The position numbers and the translations under genes were made by a program. The notes under the pieces are model-generated. The model was not told where the DNA came from. It ran no database searches and saw only the letters and a list, made by a program, of their open reading frames with translations. From Deltaproteobacteria bacterium (GTDB lineage: Bacteria; Desulfobacterota; Syntrophobacteria; Syntrophobacterales; Thermodesulforhabdaceae), in contig JAFDGW010000017.1 in assembly GCA_019309115.1 (NCBI GenBank), positions 18,884 through 82,883 of the forward strand: a stretch of 64,000 nt of DNA, in the 5' to 3' direction. Within the stretch, counting starts at the first letter, position 1; the number at the start of each line of letters is the position of its first letter. Positions 34,609-43,813 of the stretch are shown piece after piece.

Positions 34609-34824
34609 ATGGCAGAGCAGGTACTTGCTCCAATGGTAGGCAAGATTGTCAAAATTCTTGTTAAACCGGGAGACCAGGTAGAAGAGGATCAGGAGATCAT
34701 GGTCATGGAGTCCATGAAGCTTGAGAGTAGTATTTTTGCACCCTGCAGTGGAGTGATTAAGGAGATCAAGGTATCCGAGGGTGATCGTGTTGAAGAGGAT
34801 GATGTGCTAGCCATTATTGAATGA
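34609..34824 (+). CDS. Biotin carboxyl carrier subunit
   Basis: The 71-residue protein is a bare biotinyl domain. The biotinylated lysine is in MESMKLES near residue 37, flanked by the glycine turns of LVKPGDQV and VSEGDRV. The usual motif is (A/V)MKM, so ESMKL is a mild variant seen in some acyl-CoA carboxylase carriers. It shuttles the carboxyl group from the carboxyltransferase to the membrane beta subunit. It lacks the Pro/Ala-rich N-terminal linker of many gamma subunits. An AGGAGG site precedes ATG 34609. Confidence 0.92.
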   Translation: MAEQVLAPMVGKIVKILVKPGDQVEEDQEIMVMESMKLESSIFAPCSGVIKEIKVSEGDRVEEDDVLAIIE

Positions 34825-34850
34825 GAAGCAAATGTTTAGGAGGTTTAGTG

Positions 34851-36008
34851 ATGAATTTCGAACTGACCGAAGAACAACGAATGGTGCAAGAGCAGGCAAG
34901 GCGGTTTGCCGAGCAGGAGATCCTTCCTACGCTGGAAGAAGAAGAACAAAATCATGAGTTCGTCCGCGATCGAGTACGCAAGATGGGTGAACTTGGCTTC
35001 TTTGGATGCTGTATCCCAGAAGAATATGGTGGGAATGGGATGGGATTTCTTGAGTCTGTTCTCATGACCGAACAGATTGCCAAGGTATCCCCGTCTTGGA
35101 GATTGCCTTTTAACATGCAGAACATAGGGCCAGCGATTACGGTTAATCGGTTCGGCACCGAAGAGCAGAAGAAAAAATATATTCCCGGCTGGGTGTCGGG
35201 TGAAAAGATCGGTTTTTTTGCCATAACCGAGCCGAATGCAGGGTCTGACGTAGCCGGTATGAGAACGACGGCGCGCGATGATGGGGATGCGTGGGTTTTG
35301 AACGGTCAGAAGATGTGGATTACTAATGCTCCGGTAGGTGATGTAGGGCTTGTGTACGCTTACACGGACAAGGAAAAGAAGTACAAGGGCATGACTTGCT
35401 TCATCGTTGATGTGAGGAATACTCCGGGGATAGAGACTAGGGCTATAGAGACCAAGTTCGGACTTCCCTGCTCTCCCACGGGTGAGATCGTCTTCGACGA
35501 AGCACGCATTCCCAAGGATGCCGTACTGGGCCAGGTGGGGGAAGGATTCAAGATTTGCATGTGGATGTTGAACAATACGAGGCTCAGTTGTGCTGCTGGT
35601 GCTCTCGGTGTTGCTGGTGCCTGTCTTGAGCATGCAATAAAGTACGCAAACGAGAGAACACAGTTCGGGCAGCCCATATCCAAATTCCAGATGATTCAGG
35701 CTCAGATTGCGGAAATGGTAGCGGAACATGAGGCAGCAAAGCTTCTTGTCTATCAAGCAGCTTTTCTGAAGGATCAGGGCAAGCCAAATCAGCTTCAGAC
35801 ATCCATTGCCAAGTATTACGCTTCTGAGATTGCAGTGAAGGCCGCTAACGAAGCTATGAAAATCTTTGGTTCTTATGGATTTTCCACCGAATATCCAATA
35901 ACTCGCTTCTTTAGGGATGTGAAGTCTTACCAGATTGTCGAAGGCACATCTAACATTCAGAAACTCATTATCGCGGGCATTGCCCTTGGACATCAACCGA
36001 ATCGTTAA
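34851..36008 (+). CDS. Acyl-CoA dehydrogenase, candidate non-decarboxylating glutaryl-CoA dehydrogenase
   Basis: ATG 34851 follows GGAGG and gives 385 residues starting MNFELTEEQRMVQEQARRF. Flavin and substrate motifs are complete: FFAITEPNAGSDVAGM, WVLNGQKMWITNA, RTQFGQPISKFQ and, near residue 370, IVEGTSNIQKL with the catalytic Glu. In decarboxylating glutaryl-CoA dehydrogenases I recall a Tyr before this Glu; here it is Val, as I recall for the non-decarboxylating enzymes of sulfate reducers. Its place between decarboxylase subunits suggests it makes the unsaturated acyl-CoA that the decarboxylase uses. Other short-chain acyl-CoAs remain possible. Confidence 0.85.
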   Translation: MNFELTEEQRMVQEQARRFAEQEILPTLEEEEQNHEFVRDRVRKMGELGFFGCCIPEEYGGNGMGFLESVLMTEQIAKVSPSWRLPFNMQNIGPAITVNRFGTEEQKKKYIPGWVSGEKIGFFAITEPNAGSDVAGMRTTARDDGDAWVLNGQKMWITNAPVGDVGLVYAYTDKEKKYKGMTCFIVDVRNTPGIETRAIETKFGLPCSPTGEIVFDEARIPKDAVLGQVGEGFKICMWMLNNTRLSCAAGALGVAGACLEHAIKYANERTQFGQPISKFQMIQAQIAEMVAEHEAAKLLVYQAAFLKDQGKPNQLQTSIAKYYASEIAVKAANEAMKIFGSYGFSTEYPITRFFRDVKSYQIVEGTSNIQKLIIAGIALGHQPNR

Positions 36009-36020
36009 CAGGGGGCTGAA

Positions 36021-37577
36021 ATGGCGAAGGAATGGAAAGAGTTAGTTGAAGAGCTTGAAGCCCGGAAGGAACACCTGAAACAAGGAGGGGGAAAGGCCCT
36101 CCAAGAGAAAGAGCACGCCAAGGGGAAATTGACAGCACGGGAGCGAATCGATCTCCTGTGTGATCCAGGAACATTTGAAGAATACGACCTCTTTGCAAAA
36201 CACATTGGGCGTGATTATGGACTAGACAAAAAAGAGCTTCCCGCCGATGGTGTCATAATCGGTTTTGGTAAAGTCAATGGCCGTGGCTGCATGCTCTACG
36301 TGGAAGATTTCACAGTAGTTGCCGGAACCTTTGGTGAGCGCCATGGTAAGAAGATCTGCAAGATCATTGACATGGCGAGGACCTATGGCTATCCGGTGGT
36401 TGGAATAAATGATTCGGGTGGGGCTCGAGTAACCGAGCAAATGGGCGCTTTATCCCAGTACGGTCAGCTCTTTTACCGTCATGTTCAGGCGTCAGGCGTG
36501 GTTCCACAAATTGCGCTTATCATGGGGCCTGTAGCCGGCGGGCAGGCCTATTCACCGGCCTTAATGGATTTCATATTCATGGTGGATAAGACCAGCTCCA
36601 TGTTTATTGCCGGCCCCCCACTGGTGGAAGCGGTGGTTTACGAAAAGACCGACGAACAGTCGCTCGGAGGCCCTGCTGTACATGCTCGCATAACGGGTGT
36701 TTCAGATGGTACCTGGGCGGACGACAAAGAGTGCCTTGAAATGACCAGGAAGTTGTTAAGCTACCTCCCTCTGAATAACAAGGATAAACCGCCTTACGTT
36801 AAGCCAGATGATTCCCCTGACAGAAGAACTCCGGAATTGGAAGAGATAATTCCGACAGATCAGAAGAAACTCTATAACATGCGCAAAGTCATAGAAATTA
36901 TTGTAGATAAGGGATCCTTCTTCGAGTTGAAGAAAGAGTTTGCCAAGAACCTCATAATTGGCTTCGCAAGGTTAAATGGTCATGTTGTGGGCATTGTTGC
37001 TAACAATCCAGTGAAGTACAACGGTGCTCTTGATTACAACGCCGCAGATAAAGGATCCAGATTCATTCGCTTTTGTAACGCCTTCAACATACCTTTGATA
37101 AACCTTCAGGATGTTCCGGGCTTTCTGATCGGTACCAAGTCTGAGCACAACGCAATTATTCGGCATGGTGCGAAGATGCTCTATGCCTACAGCGAAGCGA
37201 CGGTTCCGAAGATAACTTGTGTTGTCAGGAAGGCTTACGCTGGCGGCTATCTTGCCATGTGCAGTAAGGATCTTGGAGCCGATGTGGTATATGCACTTCC
37301 CACTGCTGAGATCTGCTTGATGGGACCCCAGGGAGCGGTGAATATCCTGTTTAGAAAGGAGATTGCCGCTGCTGAGAATCCCGACGAAGTTAGGGCAATG
37401 AAGGAAAAAGAGTTCATGGAAAAGTACGTGAATCCAACCTATGCTGCGAGCCTTCAGCACATTGATGATATTATAAGCCCGGCGGAACTTCGTATAAAAT
37501 TGATAAAGGCTCTTGAAATGACCATGAATAAAGTGGAAAAATCTCCCGACAGGAAGCATGGAATTACGCCTGTGTGA
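36021..37577 (+). CDS. Carboxyltransferase (alpha) subunit of Na+-translocating acyl-CoA decarboxylase
   Basis: The 518-residue protein has the two crotonase-like halves of the propionyl-CoA carboxylase beta/methylmalonyl-CoA decarboxylase alpha family: GKLTARERIDLLCDPGTFEE, GINDSGGARVTEQMGALSQYGQ, and the second half with NLQDVPGFLIGTKSEHNAIIRHGAKML and KAYAGGYLAMCSKDLGAD. It moves a carboxyl group from an acyl-CoA to biotin. With the membrane beta, biotin and small subunits upstream and no biotin carboxylase in the cluster, decarboxylation is far more likely than carboxylation. The paired dehydrogenase suggests glutaconyl-CoA as substrate; methylmalonyl-CoA is the alternative. Confidence 0.9.
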   Translation: MAKEWKELVEELEARKEHLKQGGGKALQEKEHAKGKLTARERIDLLCDPGTFEEYDLFAKHIGRDYGLDKKELPADGVIIGFGKVNGRGCMLYVEDFTVVAGTFGERHGKKICKIIDMARTYGYPVVGINDSGGARVTEQMGALSQYGQLFYRHVQASGVVPQIALIMGPVAGGQAYSPALMDFIFMVDKTSSMFIAGPPLVEAVVYEKTDEQSLGGPAVHARITGVSDGTWADDKECLEMTRKLLSYLPLNNKDKPPYVKPDDSPDRRTPELEEIIPTDQKKLYNMRKVIEIIVDKGSFFELKKEFAKNLIIGFARLNGHVVGIVANNPVKYNGALDYNAADKGSRFIRFCNAFNIPLINLQDVPGFLIGTKSEHNAIIRHGAKMLYAYSEATVPKITCVVRKAYAGGYLAMCSKDLGADVVYALPTAEICLMGPQGAVNILFRKEIAAAENPDEVRAMKEKEFMEKYVNPTYAASLQHIDDIISPAELRIKLIKALEMTMNKVEKSPDRKHGITPV

Positions 37578-37642
37578 TTAGCGTCTTTCGGTGCTTTGGT
37601 TTTGTTTGGGGTTATGGTGTGAACTTCAACGGGGAGGGAACT

Positions 37643-38077
37643 ATGAGGGCTGAGCGATGGAAGAGGTTGTCGGGCATTTTGGTTTGCCTGATGATCACAA
37701 CATTCGTGTGGGGATGTGCAACCACACAAAGGGCAAAAAGTGTCTCGGAGAACGCCGTGCAGTGTCCTGCAAAGATCGTGTGGGATGTGACCGATGCCGT
37801 CACCGTGACGGGCTTTCAATGCTTTGTTAAGCCTTACAAGGGTAAGGAAATGTTGCAGTACAAAATCTCGTTCAAAAATGTAGCGGGCAAGCCCTATCGT
37901 TTTCGAGTGCACATAATCGATCCTGAAGGGAAGTCAGTAGGAGGTCTTGTGCCTAGAAAGGGGAAGCCGCCTGTGGTTCAGCCCGGTAAAGAGGTGAGTT
38001 TTGTTTATCCCGTACCTGCTTACACAAATGTTCCAAAAAGGTTGGAGGTTAGCATTTATGAACTGAGCAATAAGTAA
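37643..38077 (+). CDS. Lipoprotein of unknown function
   Basis: ATG 37643 follows GGGGAGGG and gives 144 residues with a lipoprotein signal peptide: RAERWKRLSG, a hydrophobic run, then the lipobox FVWGC with Cys near residue 26. The mature part is a beta-rich domain (ITDP-like YKISFKNVAGKPYRFRVHIIDPEGKS) ending in EVSIYELSNK, resembling an Ig-like fold. It sits between the decarboxylase and the TRAP binding protein and overlaps or abuts the latter, so it may serve uptake at the membrane surface. No family was recognised. Confidence 0.7.
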   Translation: MRAERWKRLSGILVCLMITTFVWGCATTQRAKSVSENAVQCPAKIVWDVTDAVTVTGFQCFVKPYKGKEMLQYKISFKNVAGKPYRFRVHIIDPEGKSVGGLVPRKGKPPVVQPGKEVSFVYPVPAYTNVPKRLEVSIYELSNK

Positions 38078-38100
38078 TGAAAGCAAGCAGGAGGGAAGCC

Positions 38101-39078
38101 ATGAAAAGATTAAGATTTATGGTGGTTCTGGTTGTTGGACTGGTGTTTTGTTTGGCCACCGGTCGTGTTGAAGCCCGGAAACAATTCATTTCCATAGGCA
38201 CGGGTGGAACCGGTGGGGTTTACTATCCTTATGGTGGGGCTCTTGCAGAAATTTGGACAAGGCACATTAAGAACGTTCAGGCCGTGGCGGAAGTTACCGG
38301 TGCATCGGTAGAAAATGTCAAGCTGGCACATCGTGGTGAAACTGTTATCGGGGAAGTCATGGGCGATGTGGCTTATGAGGCTTATCACGGCCTTGGCCGT
38401 TTTGAGGGTAAACCTCAGAAGATAGCTGCTATGTTTATGATGTATCCCAATGTTTATCATGTTGTTGCTCTTCAGAAGTCCGGTATAACCAAAATTTCTG
38501 ATCTCAAAGGCAAACGTGTATCCGTAGGCAGTCCTGGAAGCGGTACTGAGTATATGAGTAGCATTGTTCTCAATGCCGTTGGAGTTCCCTATTCTTCATT
38601 CGATGTTAAGAGACTTTCTTTCGTTGAAAATGCAAATGCCCTGAGGGATGGAACAATTGACGTGGGCGTATGGTGTGTTGGTCCTCCCACTTCGTCTATC
38701 ATGGACCTTGCTACGACTCACAAAATACGCATTATTCCTTTCAGCCAAGAAGAAGTTCAAAAGGTCGCTTCAAAATACAAATACTATGCCCCTTATGTTT
38801 TGAAGGCTGGAACATACAGAGGCGTAGACGAAGATGTTCTGACCTTGTCGGTATGGAATGTGGCGATATGTTACAGAGACCTACCTGACGACTTGGTGTA
38901 CAGGTTGACGAAGGCGGTTTTCGAAAACACCGATTATCTCATTAAGGTATATCCTGGAGCTAAAGAGACCACGCCTGAAAATGCGGTAAAGTATACTCCT
39001 ATTCCTTTGCACCCCGGTGCTGTGAAGTACTACAAAGAGCTAGGACTGAACGTACCTGACGATCTGATTGCGAAGTAG
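38101..39078 (+). CDS. TAXI-family TRAP transporter solute-binding protein
   Basis: ATG 38101 follows GGAGGGAAGCC; the protein has a signal peptide (MKRLRFMVVLVVGLV, cleavage near VEARK). The mature part opens with the TAXI signature ISIGTGGTGGVYYPYGGALAEIW and continues with ENVKLAHRGE, LKGKRVSVGSPGSGTEYMS and DGTIDVGVWCVG, the usual two-lobed binding fold. It captures the substrate in the periplasm for the fused permease at 39763. TAXI ligands are often dicarboxylates or amino acids such as glutamate; glutarate fits the neighbouring enzymes but is inferred. Confidence 0.93.
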   Translation: MKRLRFMVVLVVGLVFCLATGRVEARKQFISIGTGGTGGVYYPYGGALAEIWTRHIKNVQAVAEVTGASVENVKLAHRGETVIGEVMGDVAYEAYHGLGRFEGKPQKIAAMFMMYPNVYHVVALQKSGITKISDLKGKRVSVGSPGSGTEYMSSIVLNAVGVPYSSFDVKRLSFVENANALRDGTIDVGVWCVGPPTSSIMDLATTHKIRIIPFSQEEVQKVASKYKYYAPYVLKAGTYRGVDEDVLTLSVWNVAICYRDLPDDLVYRLTKAVFENTDYLIKVYPGAKETTPENAVKYTPIPLHPGAVKYYKELGLNVPDDLIAK

Positions 39079-39227
39079 GCTGTAATTGCTTTTTTATTGT
39101 AACCCTTGATTAAGCGGCGGGTGGGTGATTGGATTTGGGTCAAAGGAATATGTTTTTCCCTGTTTTCGTGAAGAAACCTTGGTGATAGGGGGGGTTAATT
39201 TTTTAGAGAGTTCACAGGAGGGCGGGG

Positions 39228-39737
39228 GTGTTCCCGTACTGGAGGCGGCAAAGTGCATATTTTATTTTTGTGGTTTTCTCTTTTGTTGTCGGTTTTGTCG
39301 GGTATGTGAGGAGTGAGGATTGTTTGGAGCCCTATAGGCTTGAGTTGAGGTTGTTTCCATCGAATGAAAGCGTTCTTGTGATGCCGCTGTCTGAGCACGA
39401 AATCTTCGGCATTCGTTACATTCATTCTGTGGACATTAAACCAGTTTTTGAAATCTTTGAGACTGATCCGTCAAAAGGACTGGTTTTGAAGGAAACCTAC
39501 TTCAAAATGTTCGGTGCTGGAATGGGTTACATATCGAGACGTGGCAAGCTTGGTGGAAATCATAACTGGATCTGGATTTCTGACATAAATGAAAAGGTAA
39601 ATGGTTTCATTCTTAGGGTTGGGTCCCGACGTGTGGCTCACACCCTGTTATATCGTGGCAGGGAGATCAACCTGAGTAATTGGTGGTCGGGTAAAATGGT
39701 TCGTTTTGTTTTAAAGCGTAATGAGTGGTGCAGATGA
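39228..39737 (+). CDS. DUF1850 protein of the TAXI-TRAP system
   Basis: This 169-residue protein starts at GTG 39228 after GGAGGGCGGGG. It has one N-terminal hydrophobic segment (FIFVVFSFVVGFVGYV) and the DUF1850 pattern GIRYIHSVDIKPVFEIF with WIWISDI and LLYRGREINL. DUF1850 genes are regularly found between TAXI binding proteins and fused TRAP permeases. The role is unknown; membrane-anchored with a periplasmic domain is likely. About 150 bp without a gene precede it. Confidence 0.8.
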   Translation: MFPYWRRQSAYFIFVVFSFVVGFVGYVRSEDCLEPYRLELRLFPSNESVLVMPLSEHEIFGIRYIHSVDIKPVFEIFETDPSKGLVLKETYFKMFGAGMGYISRRGKLGGNHNWIWISDINEKVNGFILRVGSRRVAHTLLYRGREINLSNWWSGKMVRFVLKRNEWCR

Positions 39738-39762
39738 TTAATAACCAGAAGAGGTCTTAAAA

Positions 39763-41709
39763 ATGGCATCCGAAAAATCTCAATCGCTTTCTGTTGTGGA
39801 AATTACAAAAATCATAATACAGGTTGTTGGTGTTTTTCTATGTCTTTTTCAGCTTTACACGGCGGGTCTTGGTGCTATGACGGCTATGCGCCAGAGATGT
39901 GTGCATCTAGGTGCCATACTCACACTGGTTTTTCTCAGTTATCCGCTTTGCAAAAAAATAGATAAGTCTAGATTCCACTGGAGTTACATTATTGACTACC
40001 TCTTGGTTGCCCTTGCTCTCACTGTGAGTTGCTACATCTATTTTGATCTTGACGGTATTTTCATGAGGCAAGGTGATTGGAGCAGGTGGGACGTCATTAT
40101 CGGAATCGTCTGCGTTCTGCTGGTTCTAGAAGCGACCCGCCGGGTGATTGGTACAATGATGATGACCATTGCAATGTTCTTTATTCTCTATGGATATTTT
40201 GGTCCCTACATGCCGGATCTACTGATACACAGGGGTTACTCGATAGAACGTATGGCAACAACCTTGTCGCTTACCACAGAAGGCGTATTCGGTTTGCCCC
40301 TTGGTGTAGCAGCGACCTTCGTTTTCATCTTTGTTCTGTTCGGTGCCTTTTTGGACAAGACAGGTGCGGGTAACTTTTTCATTAACCTGGCCTATTCGAT
40401 TGCGGGGCGATATTCGGGAGGGCCTGCCAAAACGGCAGTGCTTGCCAGCGGTTTTATGGGGTCCATTTCCGGCAGTGCGGTGGCGAATGTGGTTACCACC
40501 GGCAGCTTTACCATACCGATGATGAAGAAAATAGGTTACAAACCTCACGTAGCTGGCGGTATAGAAGCTGCAGCGTCCACTGGAGGACAGTTGATGCCTC
40601 CGATCATGGGGGCCGGGGCTTTTCTCATGGCAGAATTTACTGACACTTCGTATCTTTACATTGTAAAAATAGCTATCATTCCGGCTGTTTTGTATTATCT
40701 CACCACATTGCTCTTTGTACACATTGAGGCAAAGAAAGAGGGTTTAAAAGGGTTACCCAAGGATCAACTTCCAAAATTTTTTGAAACTTTAAAAAACGGA
40801 TTACATTTTTTGGTTCCCTTGGTGATCCTCGTGATTGCGCTTCTCATGAATTACAGCCCTATGATGGCGGGTTTTGTAGCAGTTGTTTCCGTTTACTTGG
40901 CTTCTATGATACGCAAAGAATCACGGTTATCTCTGAGCAAGCTGTTGGATACCTTTGAACATGGAGCTCGCAATGCGGTTATGGTTTCCGTTGCCTGTGC
41001 TGCCGCAGGCGTAATAGTGGGAATTACAAATCTGACAGGGTTGGGTTTGAGGTTCTCGTCCATGGTTGTCTCGCTTTCCCACGGGATTCCGCTCGTAGCC
41101 CTCTTCCTCATAGCTCTTGCATCTCTGGTTTTGGGCATGGGACTTCCTGTTACAGCTTCTTACATCGTTCTGGTCATTCTTGCCGGCCCTGCCCTTACCG
41201 ACATGGGCATCCCATTAATAGTCGCACACATGATCGTTTTTTGGTACAGCCAAGATGCCAATGTAACACCACCAGTATCTCTGGCATCGTTTGCTGCTGC
41301 CGGAGTCGCCGGTGCTCCGCCAATGCGCACAGCTTTGACTTCGTGGAAATTAGCAAAGGGGCTTTACATACTGCCCGCAGTTATGGCTTATCATCCGCTT
41401 CTACTCAATGGCCCCGTCGTGGGAGTGTTGAAAACAATATTCTACACGCTTTTCGCACTCGTTGCTTTTGTAGCGGCGATGGAGCGGTATTTGCTCGCAC
41501 CTGTGAGCTGGGTTGAAGCGATCCTCTATGCAGCAAGTGCAGTAGCACTGTTGTGGAAGGATCCGACGGAACAGCACGTAGGGTTTGCTTTATTTGCTGT
41601 GCTTTTCATTTTTCACTATTTTAAGACAAGGCGTCGAGGGACTGTTGAGAGTGTGGTTGAACACGAAGGAAACAGCGGGGAAGTTACTTCAAGCGAGGTT
41701 CAGGCGTGA
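39763..41709 (+). CDS. TRAP transporter fused permease (DctQ-DctM type)
   Basis: The 648-residue protein is the TRAP 4TM-12TM fusion. The N-terminal third holds the DctQ-like helices and the rest is the DctM domain, with SGSISGSAVANVVTTGSFTIPMMKKIGY-like GSISGSAVANVVTTGSFTIP, GGIEAAASTGGQLMPPIMGAGAFLMAE, GMGLPVTASYIVL and NVTPPVSLASFAAAG. TRAP systems use a Na+ gradient to import organic acids. In this operon the same Na+ could be pumped out by the decarboxylase. Confidence 0.95.
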   Translation: MASEKSQSLSVVEITKIIIQVVGVFLCLFQLYTAGLGAMTAMRQRCVHLGAILTLVFLSYPLCKKIDKSRFHWSYIIDYLLVALALTVSCYIYFDLDGIFMRQGDWSRWDVIIGIVCVLLVLEATRRVIGTMMMTIAMFFILYGYFGPYMPDLLIHRGYSIERMATTLSLTTEGVFGLPLGVAATFVFIFVLFGAFLDKTGAGNFFINLAYSIAGRYSGGPAKTAVLASGFMGSISGSAVANVVTTGSFTIPMMKKIGYKPHVAGGIEAAASTGGQLMPPIMGAGAFLMAEFTDTSYLYIVKIAIIPAVLYYLTTLLFVHIEAKKEGLKGLPKDQLPKFFETLKNGLHFLVPLVILVIALLMNYSPMMAGFVAVVSVYLASMIRKESRLSLSKLLDTFEHGARNAVMVSVACAAAGVIVGITNLTGLGLRFSSMVVSLSHGIPLVALFLIALASLVLGMGLPVTASYIVLVILAGPALTDMGIPLIVAHMIVFWYSQDANVTPPVSLASFAAAGVAGAPPMRTALTSWKLAKGLYILPAVMAYHPLLLNGPVVGVLKTIFYTLFALVAFVAAMERYLLAPVSWVEAILYAASAVALLWKDPTEQHVGFALFAVLFIFHYFKTRRRGTVESVVEHEGNSGEVTSSEVQA

Positions 41710-42941
41710 CATCGCGTGAATTTTTGAAAGTTCGTCCTGTTAAAGATGTGCAAGATTTCATTGCTGCGCTTGAACCTTTGGGTACAGAAGTGATCTCGCT
41801 TGAAAATGCCCATGGACGAGTTGTTGCTGAGACTGTTATAGCTCGTGATCCAGTCCCTCATTTTCGCCGAGCCACGATGGACGGTTATGCAGTAAGATCC
41901 AGAGACGTTTTCGGTGCTTCTGAATCACTGCCGGCTTTTCTCTCTATTGTAGGGAGTGTCGAAATGGGAAAACCCTCTGCCTGTACTGTCGGAACCAATG
42001 AAGCTTGCGCAATTCCTACTGGTGGGGCTTTGCCGGATGGAGCCGATGCGGTCGTCATGGTAGAACATACGGAGCGATTAGACGAAACAACGATAGAGGT
42101 GTACAAACCCGTGGCACCCGGGGAAAATGTTCTTGGTGTAGGAGATGACATTCCAGAAGGAGAGCAGATTCTTCAGCCAGGCAGAGCGCTGAAGCCTCAG
42201 GACCTGGGGGTGTTGGCGGCTGTGGGGGTTACCGAGGTTGAAGTGTATAAACGACCAAAAGTAGCGATTATATCAACAGGAGACGAGATAGTACCTTCTA
42301 AAACGCCCTCTCCTCTTCCGCCGGGGCTGATCAGAGATATAAATACCCATGTGTTGGCTTCAATGGTTTCAGAGGCAGGAGCCGTCGTTGGCAGGAAAGA
42401 GTTGATAAAAGATGATCCAGATGCGCTGATAGATATCTCCAGGAAGTGTCTTGAGGATCACGATGTTGTGTTGCTTTCGGGTGGTAGTTCGGTAGGTTCT
42501 AGGGATTACACCCTCGATGTTCTGGAACAACTTCCAGATGCCGAGGTCCTGGTCCATGGAGTGGCCATGAGGCCGGGGAAACCAACGATACTCGGGCGAA
42601 GTGGTAAAAGATATGTATGGGGTTTACCTGGGCAGCCGTCGTCTGCGTCTATGGTTATGGTTGCTATGGTCTGTCCGTTTTTGAGGGCGTTACAGGGTGA
42701 GCGACCGACGTTTCCTTATGCTGCTGGTACAATTATTGGGCGCCTCTGTAAACCCATTCCATCAGTTCATGGACGGGAGGATTATATACCGGTAAGAGTC
42801 TTGGACGAAGACCAGGTTGAGCCTATCTTCGGTAAGTCAGGAATGATAAAGACTCTGGCGATGGCAGACGGTTACATAATCGTGCCAGAACATGCCGAAG
42901 GCATGGATACCGGTGAAGAAGTGAAGGTGTATCTATTTTAA
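41706..42941 (+). CDS. moeA: Molybdopterin molybdenumtransferase MoeA
   Basis: MoeA inserts molybdenum into adenylylated molybdopterin. The N-terminal domain contains RRATMDGYAVRSRDV and AIPTGGALPDGADAVVMVEHTE; the MoCF-biosynthesis domain has IISTGDEIV, RDINTHVL, SGGSSVGSRDYT and HGVAMRPGKPT, and VWGLPGQPSSA. It has 411 residues, full size. The GTG start overlaps the TRAP permease stop by 4 bp, so it is coupled to an unrelated transport gene. Nothing nearby is an evident molybdoenzyme. Confidence 0.95.
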   Translation: MTSREFLKVRPVKDVQDFIAALEPLGTEVISLENAHGRVVAETVIARDPVPHFRRATMDGYAVRSRDVFGASESLPAFLSIVGSVEMGKPSACTVGTNEACAIPTGGALPDGADAVVMVEHTERLDETTIEVYKPVAPGENVLGVGDDIPEGEQILQPGRALKPQDLGVLAAVGVTEVEVYKRPKVAIISTGDEIVPSKTPSPLPPGLIRDINTHVLASMVSEAGAVVGRKELIKDDPDALIDISRKCLEDHDVVLLSGGSSVGSRDYTLDVLEQLPDAEVLVHGVAMRPGKPTILGRSGKRYVWGLPGQPSSASMVMVAMVCPFLRALQGERPTFPYAAGTIIGRLCKPIPSVHGREDYIPVRVLDEDQVEPIFGKSGMIKTLAMADGYIIVPEHAEGMDTGEEVKVYLF

Positions 42942-42952
42942 GGGAAACGGAG

Positions 42953-43813
42953 CTAATTTGTGAATTCTATGCTGTGGCGAAACCTACGGTGTATCCAATA
43001 CCATTGAATTGGATCTTTTCTTACGATTGCTTCAAAAAGAGCATTGAAATCAGTCGTCATTTTATACACACGTGCTTTAACGTCTCCGTATTCTTTAGGA
43101 GGTGGGTAAATAGGCCGTGCCACGTAGATTTTGTAGTCGCCCCATTTTTGTCGGTGATTATAGACTGGTAAAACGGGCCGATTCATTTTTATGGCCAACA
43201 ATGCCAGTCCTTTGTGAGTCAGCACTTTACGATTAAAGAAAGGTACATATATACCCTCATTGTGGCTAGACTTCTGGTCCATAAGCATTGCCACAATTCG
43301 GCCGTTTTTTATGGATTGCCGTATTTTCTTTGTAGCTAGCTTTTTCGGAATCATTCTGTTTCCCGTCTTTGTACGTATGCTGGTGACGAGGTTGTTTAAC
43401 CACGGATTGTCCAGAGGACGGATTATTACATCCAGGGAAACGTTGAAGAGTACAGGAGAAGCGTAAGCCATAAGTTCCCAATTTCCGATGTGGCCGGTCA
43501 TAATGAAGAAGCCTCGGTGCCTTTTCGCAGTTTCCAGAAAGAAATCCGGTCCATCTAGTGATAGCATTCCGAGAAGGTTGTGTTCATTGCAATGTGGTAG
43601 CAACGGAAATTCCAGGAAAACCCTGGCAAGGTGAGTGAAATTTGCGAGGGCTACTTTTTCAGCTTTTTCCTTCGGGAATTTCATGGCCAGCATTAAGTTG
43701 TCAACAGCAATACGGCGCCTGTTGTTATGAACTTTATACCATAATCTGCCGAGTATTTTTGCAGCTTGAGGAATTATGGAGGTCCAGTATATCCGAAAGG
43801 TCGAATCTTTCAT
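42953..43813 (-). CDS. LpxL/HtrB-family lipid A acyltransferase
   Basis: The protein has the LPLAT catalytic motif as [10 protein letters not shown] near residue 105, the acceptor region MIPKK and AMLMDQKSS, followed by VPFFNR, and the C-terminal [12 protein letters not shown] typical of lipid A late acyltransferases. It acts at the inner face of the cytoplasmic membrane, adding a secondary acyl chain to Kdo-lipid A. The N-terminus lacks a long membrane anchor and the protein is slightly short at 286 residues (usual 290-310). It overlaps the uvrB stop by 4 bp. Confidence 0.88.
   Translation of the reverse strand: MKDSTFRIYWTSIIPQAAKILGRLWYKVHNNRRRIAVDNLMLAMKFPKEKAEKVALANFTHLARVFLEFPLLPHCNEHNLLGMLSLDGPDFFLETAKRHRGFFIMTGHIGNWELMAYASPVLFNVSLDVIIRPLDNPWLNNLVTSIRTKTGNRMIPKKLATKKIRQSIKNGRIVAMLMDQKSSHNEGIYVPFFNRKVLTHKGLALLAIKMNRPVLPVYNHRQKWGDYKIYVARPIYPPPKEYGDVKARVYKMTTDFNALFEAIVRKDPIQWYWIHRRFRHSIEFTN

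Noticed and set aside
34845..35996. Minus-strand frame of 383 codons
   Set aside because: It is antisense to the acyl-CoA dehydrogenase and arises from codon bias; low-complexity composition and no domain.
39125..39316. Plus-strand frame of 63 codons before the DUF1850 gene
   Set aside because: It overlaps the DUF1850 start in another frame, with no ribosome site or domain.
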